Below are positions 16,070 through 24,376 of a stretch of DNA of 42,367 nucleotides, one piece after another (the first letter of the stretch is position 1; the number at the start of each line of letters is the position of its first letter). The stretch spans positions 1 to 42,367 of the forward strand of contig CAKUZF010000021.1 in NCBI GenBank assembly GCA_934718155.1. Reading direction: 5' to 3'. Source of the stretch: an uncultured Parabacteroides sp. (lineage in GTDB: Bacteria; Bacteroidota; Bacteroidia; Bacteroidales; Tannerellaceae). The notes below the pieces were generated by a model that saw only the letters and a list, made by a program, of their open reading frames with translations, was not told the origin of the DNA and did not search any database. The translations under genes were made by a program, and so were the position numbers.

Positions 16070-17137
16070 ATGAAGAAGCACAATTTTTATGCAGGTCCGT
16101 CAATCTTGAGTGAGTACACAATTAAGAATACGGCTGCGGCGGTAGAGAACTTTGCAGACATGGGTTTGTCGTTGTTGGAGATTTCTCACAGAAGTAAACA
16201 GTTTGTGGCAGTGGTCGACGAGGCTCGCTCATTGATCAAGGAGTTGCTGGATGTTCCCGCTGGCTACGAGGTTGTTTTCTTGGGTGGCGGCGCAAGCTTG
16301 CAGTTCTGTATGGCTCCTTATAACTTCCTGAACAAAAAGGCTTCTTATTTGGATACCGGCACGTGGTCGAGCAAGGCAATCAAAGAGGCTAAGTTCTTTG
16401 GCGAAGTTGAGGTTGTTGCCTCTTCAAAGGATAAGAACTACACTTACATTCCGAAGGATTACACAATCGCCGAGGATGCCGACTATTTCCACTTCACGAC
16501 CAACAATACGATCTACGGCTCTGAGATCCGCAAGGATTTAGACGTGAAGCAGCGCCTCATCGCCGATATGTCTTCAGATATCTTCTCTCGTCCGGTGGAT
16601 GTTTCTAAATACGATTTGATCTATGCCGGCGCGCAGAAGAACTTGGCGCCCGCGGGTGTTACTTTGGCTATCGTGCGTGTTGACGCATTGGGCCATGTGG
16701 ATCGTCCTATTCCTACGATGTTGAACTATAAGACTCATATTGATAAGGATTCTATGTATAACACTCCTCCCGTATTGCCTATCTACTCTGCGTTGCAGAC
16801 ATTGAAATGGTATAAGGCTCAGGGTGGCGTGGCAGCTATGGAGAAGAAAGACATCGAGAACGCAGCGATCTTGTACGACGAGATCGACCGCAACAAGTTG
16901 TTCCGTGGCACGGTTGTTCCCGAGGATCGCTCAATCATGAACGTTTGCTTCGTGATGAACGACGAGTATAAAGAGTTGGAGGAGGAGTTCAGCAAGTTCG
17001 CGACCGAGGCTGGTATGGTAGGTATCAAGGGTCACCGCTCAGTGGGTGGTTTCCGTGCGTCTCTCTACAACGCGATGCCGAAGAGCAGCGTCGAGGCGCT
17101 CGTTGCTTGCATGAAGGAGTTTGAGAGAAAACACTAA
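16070..17137 (+). CDS. serC: Phosphoserine aminotransferase
   Basis: 355-residue PLP enzyme converting 3-phosphohydroxypyruvate + glutamate to phosphoserine + 2-oxoglutarate (and acting in PLP synthesis in some bacteria). Landmarks: NFYAGPSIL start, EISHRSKQF (substrate-binding H40/R41), LGGGASLQF phosphate cup, TTNNTIYGSE, and the Schiff-base lysine K190 in DLIYAGAQKNLAPAG. C-terminal GHRSVGGFRASLYNAM is the conserved substrate-binding segment. First gene of a serC-serA-DUF1015 cluster; serA starts 43 nt later. Confidence 0.96.
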   Translation: MKKHNFYAGPSILSEYTIKNTAAAVENFADMGLSLLEISHRSKQFVAVVDEARSLIKELLDVPAGYEVVFLGGGASLQFCMAPYNFLNKKASYLDTGTWSSKAIKEAKFFGEVEVVASSKDKNYTYIPKDYTIAEDADYFHFTTNNTIYGSEIRKDLDVKQRLIADMSSDIFSRPVDVSKYDLIYAGAQKNLAPAGVTLAIVRVDALGHVDRPIPTMLNYKTHIDKDSMYNTPPVLPIYSALQTLKWYKAQGGVAAMEKKDIENAAILYDEIDRNKLFRGTVVPEDRSIMNVCFVMNDEYKELEEEFSKFATEAGMVGIKGHRSVGGFRASLYNAMPKSSVEALVACMKEFERKH

Positions 17138-17180
17138 ACTTCATCATCCTTTATTCATTAATCTCTAATTTACACATAGT

Positions 17181-18101
17181 ATGAAAGTTTTAGTTGCTAC
17201 AGAGAAGCCGTTTGCGGCAGTGGCTATCCAAGGGATACGTAAGGTTGTGGAAGAGGCTGGCATGGAGTTGGCTCTTCTGGAGAAATATACTGAGAAAGCG
17301 CAGCTGTTGGCGGCTGTGCAGGATGCGGACGCATTGATTATCCGTAGCGATAAGGTGGATAACGAGGTGCTCGACGCGGCGAAGCAGTTGAAGATTGTTG
17401 TGCGTGCTGGCGCGGGTTATGACAATGTGGATCTGGCTGCCGCTACGGCTCACAACGTGTGCGTAATGAATACACCGGGTCAGAACTCCAATGCGGTGGC
17501 TGAGTTGGTATTCGGTCTGTTGGTGTTTGGCGTGCGCAACTTCTACAACGGCACATCGGGCATTGAGTTGAAGGGAAAGAAACTGGGTATCTTGGCCTAC
17601 GGCAACGTGGGTCGCAACGTGGCTCGCATTGCGAAGGGCTTTGGCATGGAGGTTTATGCCTACGACGCGTTCTGCCCGGCTGCTGCTATCGAGGCTGATG
17701 GCGTGAAGGCTGTCGCTTCAACGAAGGCGCTGTTTGAGACTTGCCAGATTGTCTCTTTGCACATCCCGGCAACCGCCGAGACGAAGGGCTCGATCAACGC
17801 CGAGCTGATGGGCGCTATGCCGAAGGGCGCTATCCTGGTCAACACCGCTCGTAAGGAGGTGATGGACGAGGCTGCCTTGGCACAGGTGTTGGCCGATCGT
17901 CCTGACTTCAAGTATCTGACCGACGTGATGCCCGCCATCCATCCTGAGTTGGCCGAGAAGTTCGCTGGCCGCTACTTCAGCACACCGAAGAAGATGGGCG
18001 CTCAGACCGCCGAGGCTAACATCAATGCGGGTATTGCCGCTGCGAGCCAGATCGTTGATTTTATCGTGAATGGAAACGAGAAGTTTAAAGTGAATCGTTA
18101 A
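17181..18101 (+). CDS. serA: D-3-phosphoglycerate dehydrogenase, short form with lysine in place of histidine
   Basis: 306 residues: only the catalytic and NAD-binding domains, without ACT or ASB regulatory domains. The Rossmann motif is AYGNVGRNVARI (139-150) and the catalytic arginine is R224 in NTARKEV. Where most D-2-hydroxyacid dehydrogenases have a TPH catalytic histidine, this protein reads STPKKMG with K270. Entamoeba histolytica PGDH is known for the same His-to-Lys replacement (a type IIIK enzyme, from memory), and that enzyme was reported as Bacteroides-like. Function as PGDH is supported by position between serC and DUF1015. DUF1015 begins 6 nt after its stop. Confidence 0.93.
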   Translation: MKVLVATEKPFAAVAIQGIRKVVEEAGMELALLEKYTEKAQLLAAVQDADALIIRSDKVDNEVLDAAKQLKIVVRAGAGYDNVDLAAATAHNVCVMNTPGQNSNAVAELVFGLLVFGVRNFYNGTSGIELKGKKLGILAYGNVGRNVARIAKGFGMEVYAYDAFCPAAAIEADGVKAVASTKALFETCQIVSLHIPATAETKGSINAELMGAMPKGAILVNTARKEVMDEAALAQVLADRPDFKYLTDVMPAIHPELAEKFAGRYFSTPKKMGAQTAEANINAGIAAASQIVDFIVNGNEKFKVNR

Positions 18102-18107
18102 GAAACT

Positions 18108-19355
18108 ATGGCTGTTATAAAACCTTTCAAGGGGCTCCGTCCTCCCAAAGAGATGGTTGAGGAGGTTGTTTCTCGTCCGTATGATGTGCTCAACTCCGAG
18201 GAGGCACGCGCTGAGGCTGCGGGAAATGAGAAATCCCTGTATCATATTATTAAACCTGAGATTGACTTCCCGGTGGGAACGGATGAGCACGATCCCGCTG
18301 TCTATCTGAAGGCTGCCGACAACTTCAAACAGTTCCAGGAGAAGGGCTGGTTGGTGCAAGACAAGCAGGAATGCTACTATGTCTATGCGCAGACCATGAA
18401 CGGGAAGACCCAATATGGCTTGGTGGTGGGCGCTTACGTGCCCGACTACATGAACGGCGTGATCAAGAAACATGAGCTGACGCGCCGCGACAAGGAAGAG
18501 GATCGCATGAAGCATGTGCGCGTGAACAATGCGAACGTCGAGCCGGTCTTCTTCGCTTATCCCGATAATGCGGAGCTGGATGCGATCGTAGCGAAATACA
18601 CCGTTCGTGAGCCGGAGTATAACTTCGTGGCAGAGCTCGATGGCTTCGGCCATACCTTCTGGGTGATCGATGATGCGAACGACATCGCTCGCATCACGGA
18701 GCTGTTTGCCGCTATGCCCGCTTTGTATATCGCCGATGGACACCATCGTTCGGCAGCGGCTGCCCTGGTGGGCGCTGAGAAGGCGAAACAGAATCCCGCT
18801 CATAAGGGCGACGAGGAGTACAACTATTTCATGGCGGTTTGCTTCCCGGCTAATCAGTTGACGATTATCGACTACAACCGTGTCGTGAAAGATCTGAACG
18901 GCCTTACCGAGGAGCAGTTCCTTGAGGCGTTGCGCAAGCACTTCGTGGTTGAGCTGAAGGGCGAGGAGATCTATAAGCCGGCGGCACTGCACAACTTCTC
19001 GCTCTATTTGGGCGGTAAGTGGTATTCGTTGACCGCGAAAGAGGGCACTTACAACGATCAAGACCCGATCGGCGTGCTGGATGTAACCATCTCTTCAAAC
19101 TTGATTTTGGATGAGATCTTAGGCATCAAGGATCTGCGCTCCGACAAGCGTATCGACTTCGTGGGCGGCATCCGCGGCTTGGGCGAGTTGAAACGCCGTG
19201 TAGACAGTGGCGAGATGAAGGTGGCGTTGGCTCTTTATCCGGTTACGATGAAGCAGTTGATGGACATCGCCGATAGCGGCAACATCATGCCGCCGAAGAC
19301 TACTTGGTTTGAGCCGAAGTTGCGCTCAGGCTTGGTAATCCATAAGCTGGACTAG
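18108..19355 (+). CDS. DUF1015 family protein, serine-pathway associated
   Basis: 415 residues, cytosolic, function not established. N-terminal AVIKPFKGLRPP and VVSRPYDVLN are family hallmarks. Conserved polar blocks are KHELTRRDKEEDR (121-133) and IADGHHRSAAA (208-218). The DGHHR block resembles the active-site motif of ParB/sulfiredoxin-fold proteins, a superfamily that includes free-serine kinases (SerK, SbnI); this parallel is my inference. It starts 6 nt after serA, so it is tightly coupled with serine synthesis. A phosphoserine phosphatase gene is not in the window. The strong terminator at 19387-19434 ends the unit. Confidence 0.87.
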   Translation: MAVIKPFKGLRPPKEMVEEVVSRPYDVLNSEEARAEAAGNEKSLYHIIKPEIDFPVGTDEHDPAVYLKAADNFKQFQEKGWLVQDKQECYYVYAQTMNGKTQYGLVVGAYVPDYMNGVIKKHELTRRDKEEDRMKHVRVNNANVEPVFFAYPDNAELDAIVAKYTVREPEYNFVAELDGFGHTFWVIDDANDIARITELFAAMPALYIADGHHRSAAAALVGAEKAKQNPAHKGDEEYNYFMAVCFPANQLTIIDYNRVVKDLNGLTEEQFLEALRKHFVVELKGEEIYKPAALHNFSLYLGGKWYSLTAKEGTYNDQDPIGVLDVTISSNLILDEILGIKDLRSDKRIDFVGGIRGLGELKRRVDSGEMKVALALYPVTMKQLMDIADSGNIMPPKTTWFEPKLRSGLVIHKLD

Positions 19356-19386
19356 TTAGAGAACGCTCAACTATCTATTAAATAAG

Positions 19387-19434
19387 AAACTCCCTGATCA
19401 ACTAACCACGGTTAGTCGGTCAGGGAGTTTTTTT
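19387..19434 (+). terminator. Terminator of the serC-serA-DUF1015 unit
   Basis: AAACTCCCTGA (19387-19397) pairs with TCAGGGAGTTT (19420-19430), with a second inner stem AACTAACC/GGTTAGT, followed by TTTTTTT. One of the strongest terminators in the window. Confidence 0.92.
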
Positions 19435-19475
19435 GCGGTTATTCAAAGCCTGCTTATTAAAAAGCTTGCGGATAT

Positions 19476-19505
19476 TTTGTGGTGCTGTTTAAATTTGTAT
19501 CTTTG
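19476..19505 (+). promoter_or_regulatory. Promoter of the LRR lipoprotein gene
   Basis: TTTG (19476-19479), 18-nt spacer, TATCTTTG (19498-19505). Leader of about 40 nt. The spacer is one base shorter than usual. Confidence 0.65.
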
Positions 19506-19549
19506 CGATGAAACTAAAAAGAATTATTTATCGTCAAAATTAAACAGCT

Positions 19550-21145
19550 ATGCGTAAATTTTCATTATTGCTTTGGTTGATAGCCTTGTTAGGCTATACG
19601 GCTTGTTCCGAGGACGAGGTTATTCAAAAGCCACCTCAGCCTGAGAAACCAGATGTTGAAGTCGTTGAATCGCCTGCGAAGAAGGAGCGTGAAGCGCTCA
19701 TCGCTTTTTACAACGCTTTGGGTGGCCCCAATTGGGCACGACAGACGAATTGGTGTTCAGATAAACCTCTTGAGGAGTGGGAAGGAGTGTCCACAGACAA
19801 TGGACATGTGTACCACTTAAATTTAAGGAGTAATAACCTTACTGGAAAAATTCCTGAGAGTTTGTTTGAACTGAAAGGACTAATGTATCTGATGCTGGGT
19901 GAGAACCATTTGGTCGGTACCTTGTCGCCTCGATTCGCTGAGTTGACCGATCTTAAGTATCTGGACTTGTCTTATAATAACCTAGAAGGGAACGTTCCAG
20001 TGGAATGGGTTGCCTTAACCAATCTGGAGACATGTAATCTGTTTGATAACAGACTGTCTGGTGTATTCCCAAAGGAGATTTATGCCATGCCTAATTTTGA
20101 TAATGCATTCAGAAGATTCGTACAGGTTCAACAATTTGGATATGGATTCATCTTCCCTGCTACAGAAGGCATGATAAATATTGGTGAGAATCTGTTTCTT
20201 CATCCCGATGGCTATGCTTTGGAGTATCGAATGAAGGACTTGTCGGTTCCTACTGAAAAGGATATGCAAAAGATCCTTCGTGAAGCTTATAAATCTTTAC
20301 CAGATGACTATGACTTCGTGTATTTCATTTGCAATGCTGAAAGTATGCCATGTTCATTTGCGGGACGTTCATACAGAGTGAAGTTTAATATTTCAGGTCT
20401 TGGATATGATTCGTTTGATATTTCGGCGGATTATGGTTCAGCGGGCAGATTAAAGGATGCCATTATTATCACCAGTCGGTCTAGCATTTATGGTTCTGGC
20501 CCATTATTGCATGAAACATTCCATTATTGGGGAGCAATGGATATAGGACAATGGCGCACGAACGACGAAGGACCGGGTGGAGATTATGCTCACTGGGGTG
20601 TAAGTAGCGTGAATGGCACTGTAGGAGGTTTTGATCTGAATACCTTGCAGCGAAATGTTGATGGCAATCCGAAGAAATACCGAGCAGGATGTAGCTCCGT
20701 TGTACAATGGGGAAATCCAAATCCTCTGACTTTTTCTGAAGCAGGTATGTCAAATATGTATTATCCTCCTTTGGAATTGTACATGATGGGATTGATTCCT
20801 GCTTCTGAGGTGGAGCCGATCCATGTTTTCACTGGCGTGTCCGCTCAGACGGATATGTGGGATGATGGAACCTTTTTCGCTGAAGGAGAACAGATCGTTA
20901 CAATAGAAGATATCATTAAGAAACATGGGCCTCGTGTGCCCGACTATACCCAGTCGCAGAAGAATTTCCGAGGATTGATTGTTGTGATTACTAAAGATCC
21001 AGTAGCAGATATTTATTGGGAGCAAATCATCCCTGATATCAAGAATCAGGAGAAGCAGGGTGCTCCTGACGGTGATCGTCCAAACTTCTATCAGGCAACC
21101 GGTGGTCGTGCCACTTTGACCTTGTCTGGAGTGACCCGCAAGTAG
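19550..21145 (+). CDS. Lipoprotein with plant-type leucine-rich repeats and an HExxH domain
   Basis: 531 residues. Lipoprotein signal with C19 (LLGYTAC) then SEDEV and a Pro-rich linker. Residues about 42-85 are the cap preceding LRRs (ALIAFYNALGGPNWARQTNW). Residues about 88-180 hold four plant-type repeats of the LxLxxNxLxGxIP kind (NLRSNNLTGKIP, LGENHLVGT, DLSYNNLEGNVP, LFDNRLSGVFP). The C-terminal 350 residues contain LLHETFHYWG with HETFH at 321-325, a gluzincin-type zinc motif, followed by YAHWG (H348) and PLELYMMGLIP (E409), candidate third ligands. It may be a surface metallopeptidase; no homologue is known to me by name. Codons are more AT-rich than in neighbours, hinting at acquisition. 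Single-gene unit with its own promoter. Confidence 0.8.
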   Translation: MRKFSLLLWLIALLGYTACSEDEVIQKPPQPEKPDVEVVESPAKKEREALIAFYNALGGPNWARQTNWCSDKPLEEWEGVSTDNGHVYHLNLRSNNLTGKIPESLFELKGLMYLMLGENHLVGTLSPRFAELTDLKYLDLSYNNLEGNVPVEWVALTNLETCNLFDNRLSGVFPKEIYAMPNFDNAFRRFVQVQQFGYGFIFPATEGMINIGENLFLHPDGYALEYRMKDLSVPTEKDMQKILREAYKSLPDDYDFVYFICNAESMPCSFAGRSYRVKFNISGLGYDSFDISADYGSAGRLKDAIIITSRSSIYGSGPLLHETFHYWGAMDIGQWRTNDEGPGGDYAHWGVSSVNGTVGGFDLNTLQRNVDGNPKKYRAGCSSVVQWGNPNPLTFSEAGMSNMYYPPLELYMMGLIPASEVEPIHVFTGVSAQTDMWDDGTFFAEGEQIVTIEDIIKKHGPRVPDYTQSQKNFRGLIVVITKDPVADIYWEQIIPDIKNQEKQGAPDGDRPNFYQATGGRATLTLSGVTRK

Positions 21146-21154
21146 GGCTCTATG

Positions 21155-21256
21155 TCAGTACCACACAAGTAACACTCCAGTGTCAGCAAGCTGAAACTCC
21201 AGTACCACCCGTATGAAACTCCAGTATCAGCTATGCGGTACTAAAAGTGGTACTGA
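21155..21256. repeat. Inverted-repeat-bounded segment with three 22-bp degenerate repeats
   Basis: TCAGTACCAC (21155-21164) and its exact reverse complement GTGGTACTGA (21247-21256) bound 102 bp. Inside are three imperfect copies, about 22 bp each, of ACTCCAGTRYCA. No open frame looks coding. It could be a small non-autonomous element or the decayed 3' flank of the LRR gene. Confidence 0.5.
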
Positions 21257-21391
21257 TATCAAATACTCGCAAGGGATATTGGCGCATTGCTGACAGTTGG
21301 ATTATGCACTCAGCCATTCCGAATGAAAGGCTTGTCTTGCAAGGCTACCACACGCTTGTTGGCATCTACAACAAATTGCATCGCAATTAGA

Positions 21392-21483
21392 GAACCGCCG
21401 TATGCCGAACGGCACGTACGGTGGTATGAGAGGTCGGAAAACGAAAGTAGGAGGAAAACTACTTCGTTTTCCTCCTACTCGAT
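21392..21483 (+). mobile_element. 3' end of a group II intron (domains V and VI), no reverse transcriptase
   Basis: 21392-21425 has the domain V signature: ACCGCCGTATGCC, GAAC loop, GGCACGTACGGTGGT, with a two-base bulge opposite. It is followed by TATGAGAGGTCGG and a domain VI-like stem GGAAAACGAA (21436-21445) / TTCGTTTTCC (21463-21472), then the typical 3' end CCTACTCGAT at 21474-21483. An alternative perfect 14-bp stem, 21446-21459 with 21466-21479, is also possible. No intron-encoded reverse transcriptase is present upstream, because the LRR gene ends at 21145. It is therefore a 5'-truncated remnant. It lies between convergent genes and could now serve as a terminator. Confidence 0.8.
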
Positions 21484-21507
21484 TTAATCTATTTAATCTA
21501 TTTGAGC

Positions 21508-22548
21508 TTACATGATGCCTCGCTCACGCAGCTTAAGTTGCCATTTCCAGGCGGAAGCCAACGTGTCTGCCAAGGTCTCCTGGGCGGTCCAGCCTAACAC
21601 CTTGTTGGCACGTTCGGGATTGGCCCAAACCTTCTCGATGTCACCCTCGCGACGGCCCACGATCTTGTGCGGGACCTTCACGCCTGTAGTCTCTTCGAAC
21701 GTGTTGATCAATTCCAATACGGAAACGCCTCGGCCCGTGCCAAGGTTGAAATACTCGATGGCCTCGTCGCTCTTATCCTGCAACATACGATCCATAGCGA
21801 TCACATGTGCTTTCGCTAAGTCGACGATGTTGATATAGTCGCGGATGCAAGAGCCATCGGGCGTGTCGTAATCGTCGCCGAAGACGCTCAACTCCTTGCG
21901 TACGCCCATGGCGGTCTGCGTCAGGTAGGGGATCAAGTTCTGAGGTACGCCGTTGGGCAGCTCGCCAATCTCGGCCGACGGATGCGCTCCGATCGGATTG
22001 AAGTAGCGAAGGATGATGCTCTTGAAGGGGGCACCCGCATGGATGGTGTCGCGGATGATCTCCTCGTTGATCTGCTTCGTGTTGCCATAAGGAGAGAGAG
22101 CCGGTTGGATCGGCGCATTCTCCGTGACAGGCAGGTTCTCGGCAGAGGGCTGTCCGTAAACCGTACATGAGGAAGAGAACACGATACCCTTCACGTCAAA
22201 CTCGGGCATCAGCTCAAGCAGGTTCAAAAGCGTCACGATGTTGTTGCGATAATACTTCAACGGCTTTTGCACCGACTCGCCCACGGCCTTGCTGGCGGCG
22301 AAAAGGATGATGCCGTTGATGCCTGGGTGGGCCGCCAAAGCCTGGCGTGTGCCCTCCTTGTCTTTCAAGTCCAGCTGGATGAAAGCGGGACGGACGCCCG
22401 TGATCTTCTCGATGCCATCGAGCACTTCGATGTTTGAGTTGGAGAGGTCGTCGATGATTACGACCTCATAGCCTGCGTTGATCAGCTCAACGGAGGTGTG
22501 CGAGCCGATATAGCCCGTTCCACCTGCGACTAAAATCTTCTTTTTCAT
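21508..22548 (-). CDS. galE: UDP-glucose 4-epimerase
   Basis: 346-residue extended short-chain dehydrogenase interconverting UDP-glucose and UDP-galactose, feeding capsule and glycan synthesis. NAD-binding GGTGYIG at 9-15, catalytic serine in FSSSCTVYG (about 124-132), and Y154xxxK158 in SPYGNTKQ. C-terminal region (YFNLGTGRGVSVLELI; KVLGWTAQETL) is typical. It lies 20 nt downstream of rnfA on the same strand, so it may be the last gene of the rnf transcript; the metabolic link is not obvious. Confidence 0.95.
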   Translation of the reverse strand: MKKKILVAGGTGYIGSHTSVELINAGYEVVIIDDLSNSNIEVLDGIEKITGVRPAFIQLDLKDKEGTRQALAAHPGINGIILFAASKAVGESVQKPLKYYRNNIVTLLNLLELMPEFDVKGIVFSSSCTVYGQPSAENLPVTENAPIQPALSPYGNTKQINEEIIRDTIHAGAPFKSIILRYFNPIGAHPSAEIGELPNGVPQNLIPYLTQTAMGVRKELSVFGDDYDTPDGSCIRDYINIVDLAKAHVIAMDRMLQDKSDEAIEYFNLGTGRGVSVLELINTFEETTGVKVPHKIVGRREGDIEKVWANPERANKVLGWTAQETLADTLASAWKWQLKLRERGIM

Positions 22549-22568
22549 GCTTCTGTATGTTTACGGAA

Positions 22569-23141
22569 TTAGACGATGCCCGAGAATCCCATGAAAGCCA
22601 TAGCCAGCAATCCAGCGGTGATCAGAGCGATAGGCGTGCCCTTCATGCCCTCGGGAACGTGGGTCATGGCCAATTGCTCGCGAATACCGGCGAAGATGAT
22701 CAGTGCCAAAGCGAAACCGATAGCGATAGAGATTGCGTAAACGATCGCTTCCAACAGGTTATAGTCTTTCTGGATGACCATGATGGCTACACCCAGCACA
22801 CAGCAGTTTGTCGTGATCAGGGGCAAGAAAACGCCCAGCGCTTGATAGAGGGCAGGAGAGACCTTCTTCAGGATGATCTCTACCATCTGAACCAAAGCGG
22901 CGATGATCAAAATGAAACTGATTGTCTGCATGAAGCCTAAGCCGAACGCGTCGAGCACATACTTTTGCACCAGGAAGGTGACAATCGTTGAGATGGTCAA
23001 GACAAATGTTACGGCTGCGCCCATGCCGGCTGCGGTCTCTACCTTCTTCGATACGCCCAAGAAGGGACAGATACCCAAGAACTGTGACAATACGACGTTG
23101 TTGACAAAAACAGCGGCGATAAATATCAAGATATATTCCAT
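22569..23141 (-). CDS. rnfA: Rnf complex subunit RnfA
   Basis: 190-residue integral membrane protein with six predicted helices, paralogous to RnfE. RnfA and RnfE form the inverted-topology pair that holds a membrane [2Fe-2S] cluster in the ion-pumping ferredoxin:NAD+ oxidoreductase. Seen here: FVNNVVLSQFLGICPFLGVSKK with a cysteine in the first membrane half, and ITTNCCVLGVAI in the second, the expected cluster cysteines. Sits last in the rnf gene order, 12 nt after rnfE. Confidence 0.95.
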   Translation of the reverse strand: MEYILIFIAAVFVNNVVLSQFLGICPFLGVSKKVETAAGMGAAVTFVLTISTIVTFLVQKYVLDAFGLGFMQTISFILIIAALVQMVEIILKKVSPALYQALGVFLPLITTNCCVLGVAIMVIQKDYNLLEAIVYAISIAIGFALALIIFAGIREQLAMTHVPEGMKGTPIALITAGLLAMAFMGFSGIV

Positions 23142-23153
23142 AATGATCGGTTA

Positions 23154-23738
23154 TTATGCTTTACGCAGTTTGTTTACGATTGCTACCAAATAGCCCAGTA
23201 CGATGAACGCACCCGGAGCCAACACGAAGATCAACGATCCATACTCCTCGGGGATCAACGACAGGTTGAACAGCTTGCCTGTGCCCAACAGCTCGCGGCA
23301 TGCGCCCAGCAGCGTCAAGCCCAGGGTAAATCCTAAACCGATGCCGAGGCCATCGCAAGCCGAAGGAATCACGCCGTTCTTTGCGGCAAACGCCTCGGCG
23401 CGACCCAGCACGATACAGTTCACAACGATCAACGGGATGAAAAGGCCCAATGTCGCGTAGAGGTCGGGAACGAACGCCTGCATACACATCTGCACCACGG
23501 TCACGAAGGTGGCGATCACGACGATATAGGCCGGAATACGAACCATGTCGGGGATTACGTTCTTCAAGGCCGAGATGGCGATGTTAGAGCAGATCAATAC
23601 AAACATAGTGGCCAGACCCATACTCATGCCATTGATGGCCGAAGAGGTCGTACCCAAAGTCGGACACATACCCAACAGCAATACGAAGGTTGGGTTCTCG
23701 GTAATGATACCGTTCAAAATTACTTTCAGATTACTCAT
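23154..23738 (-). CDS. rnfE: Rnf complex subunit RnfE
   Basis: 194-residue six-helix membrane subunit paired with RnfA. NPTFVLLLGMCPTLGTTSS and IPLIVVNCIVLGRAEAF carry the paired cluster cysteines and the conserved LGRAEAFA segment that distinguishes RnfE/NqrD from RnfA/NqrE. It ends in a short basic tail (KLRKA). 14 nt after rnfG. Confidence 0.95.
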   Translation of the reverse strand: MSNLKVILNGIITENPTFVLLLGMCPTLGTTSSAINGMSMGLATMFVLICSNIAISALKNVIPDMVRIPAYIVVIATFVTVVQMCMQAFVPDLYATLGLFIPLIVVNCIVLGRAEAFAAKNGVIPSACDGLGIGLGFTLGLTLLGACRELLGTGKLFNLSLIPEEYGSLIFVLAPGAFIVLGYLVAIVNKLRKA

Positions 23739-23752
23739 TGTTTGGCCCTCCT

Positions 23753-24373
23753 TTATTTGTTATCAGTTGATGAGGGGGTAGCCGCTGTCAAGCCATCTAC
23801 TCCCGCGAATGCGCTATACGCACGATTTACCGCGTCCAGGAAAGCGCGGCTGGAAATCGTAGCTGCGGTGATGGCATCTACGTCGCCGCCATCTTTCGTT
23901 ACTTTCAAGCCTCCGTCGGGGATCGTGCGGCCTAAGACGCTCTGCTGTCCCTTCTCCATGCGGAACCACTCTTGCATCTTCGCGCCCAAGCCCGGAGTCT
24001 CGGCATGCTCCAATACGGAGTAGTTGAGGATCTTTCCCTCCATGTCGAAGCCGACGATCACTTTCACTGTGCCACCGAAGCCTTTCGACGAGTTGCTCTC
24101 GACGGCGCCACCTACCGTTTGGCCGTCTTTCTTTGCCGGATAGATCTTCACGGAGTCGTTCTCGGCGATCGCTGCCATGTAGGCCTCCTCGGTCGGCTTG
24201 TTGTCAAACTCAGGGGCTACGGCCTTGATGGCAGCCTCCAAAGTGGCCGCTTTGGCCTCGGCGATAGGTGCCTCAGTCACCTGATTGACACCGGCCAAAA
24301 CAGTTCCCGCGGCCAAGCAGATGCCTGTCAGCGAGAGGAGCATATTGGGTAATGTTGATTTCAATTTTGCCAT
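23753..24373 (-). CDS. rnfG: Rnf complex subunit RnfG (covalent FMN)
   Basis: 206 residues: one N-terminal membrane helix (NMLLSLTGICLAAGTVLAGV) and a periplasmic FMN-binding domain. FMN is attached by a phosphoester bond to threonine in the S(T)GAT motif of this family; here the motif reads ITAATIS, so the usual glycine is alanine while the threonine is kept. Upstream HAETPGLGAKM is the conserved segment of RnfG/NqrC. Starts 3 nt after rnfD. Confidence 0.93.
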   Translation of the reverse strand: MAKLKSTLPNMLLSLTGICLAAGTVLAGVNQVTEAPIAEAKAATLEAAIKAVAPEFDNKPTEEAYMAAIAENDSVKIYPAKKDGQTVGGAVESNSSKGFGGTVKVIVGFDMEGKILNYSVLEHAETPGLGAKMQEWFRMEKGQQSVLGRTIPDGGLKVTKDGGDVDAITAATISSRAFLDAVNRAYSAFAGVDGLTAATPSSTDNK

Positions 24374-24376
24374 ACT

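Noticed and set aside
17718..19061. 447-codon minus-strand frame over serA and DUF1015
   Set aside because: Antisense shadow; the plus-strand genes have recognisable families and operon spacing.
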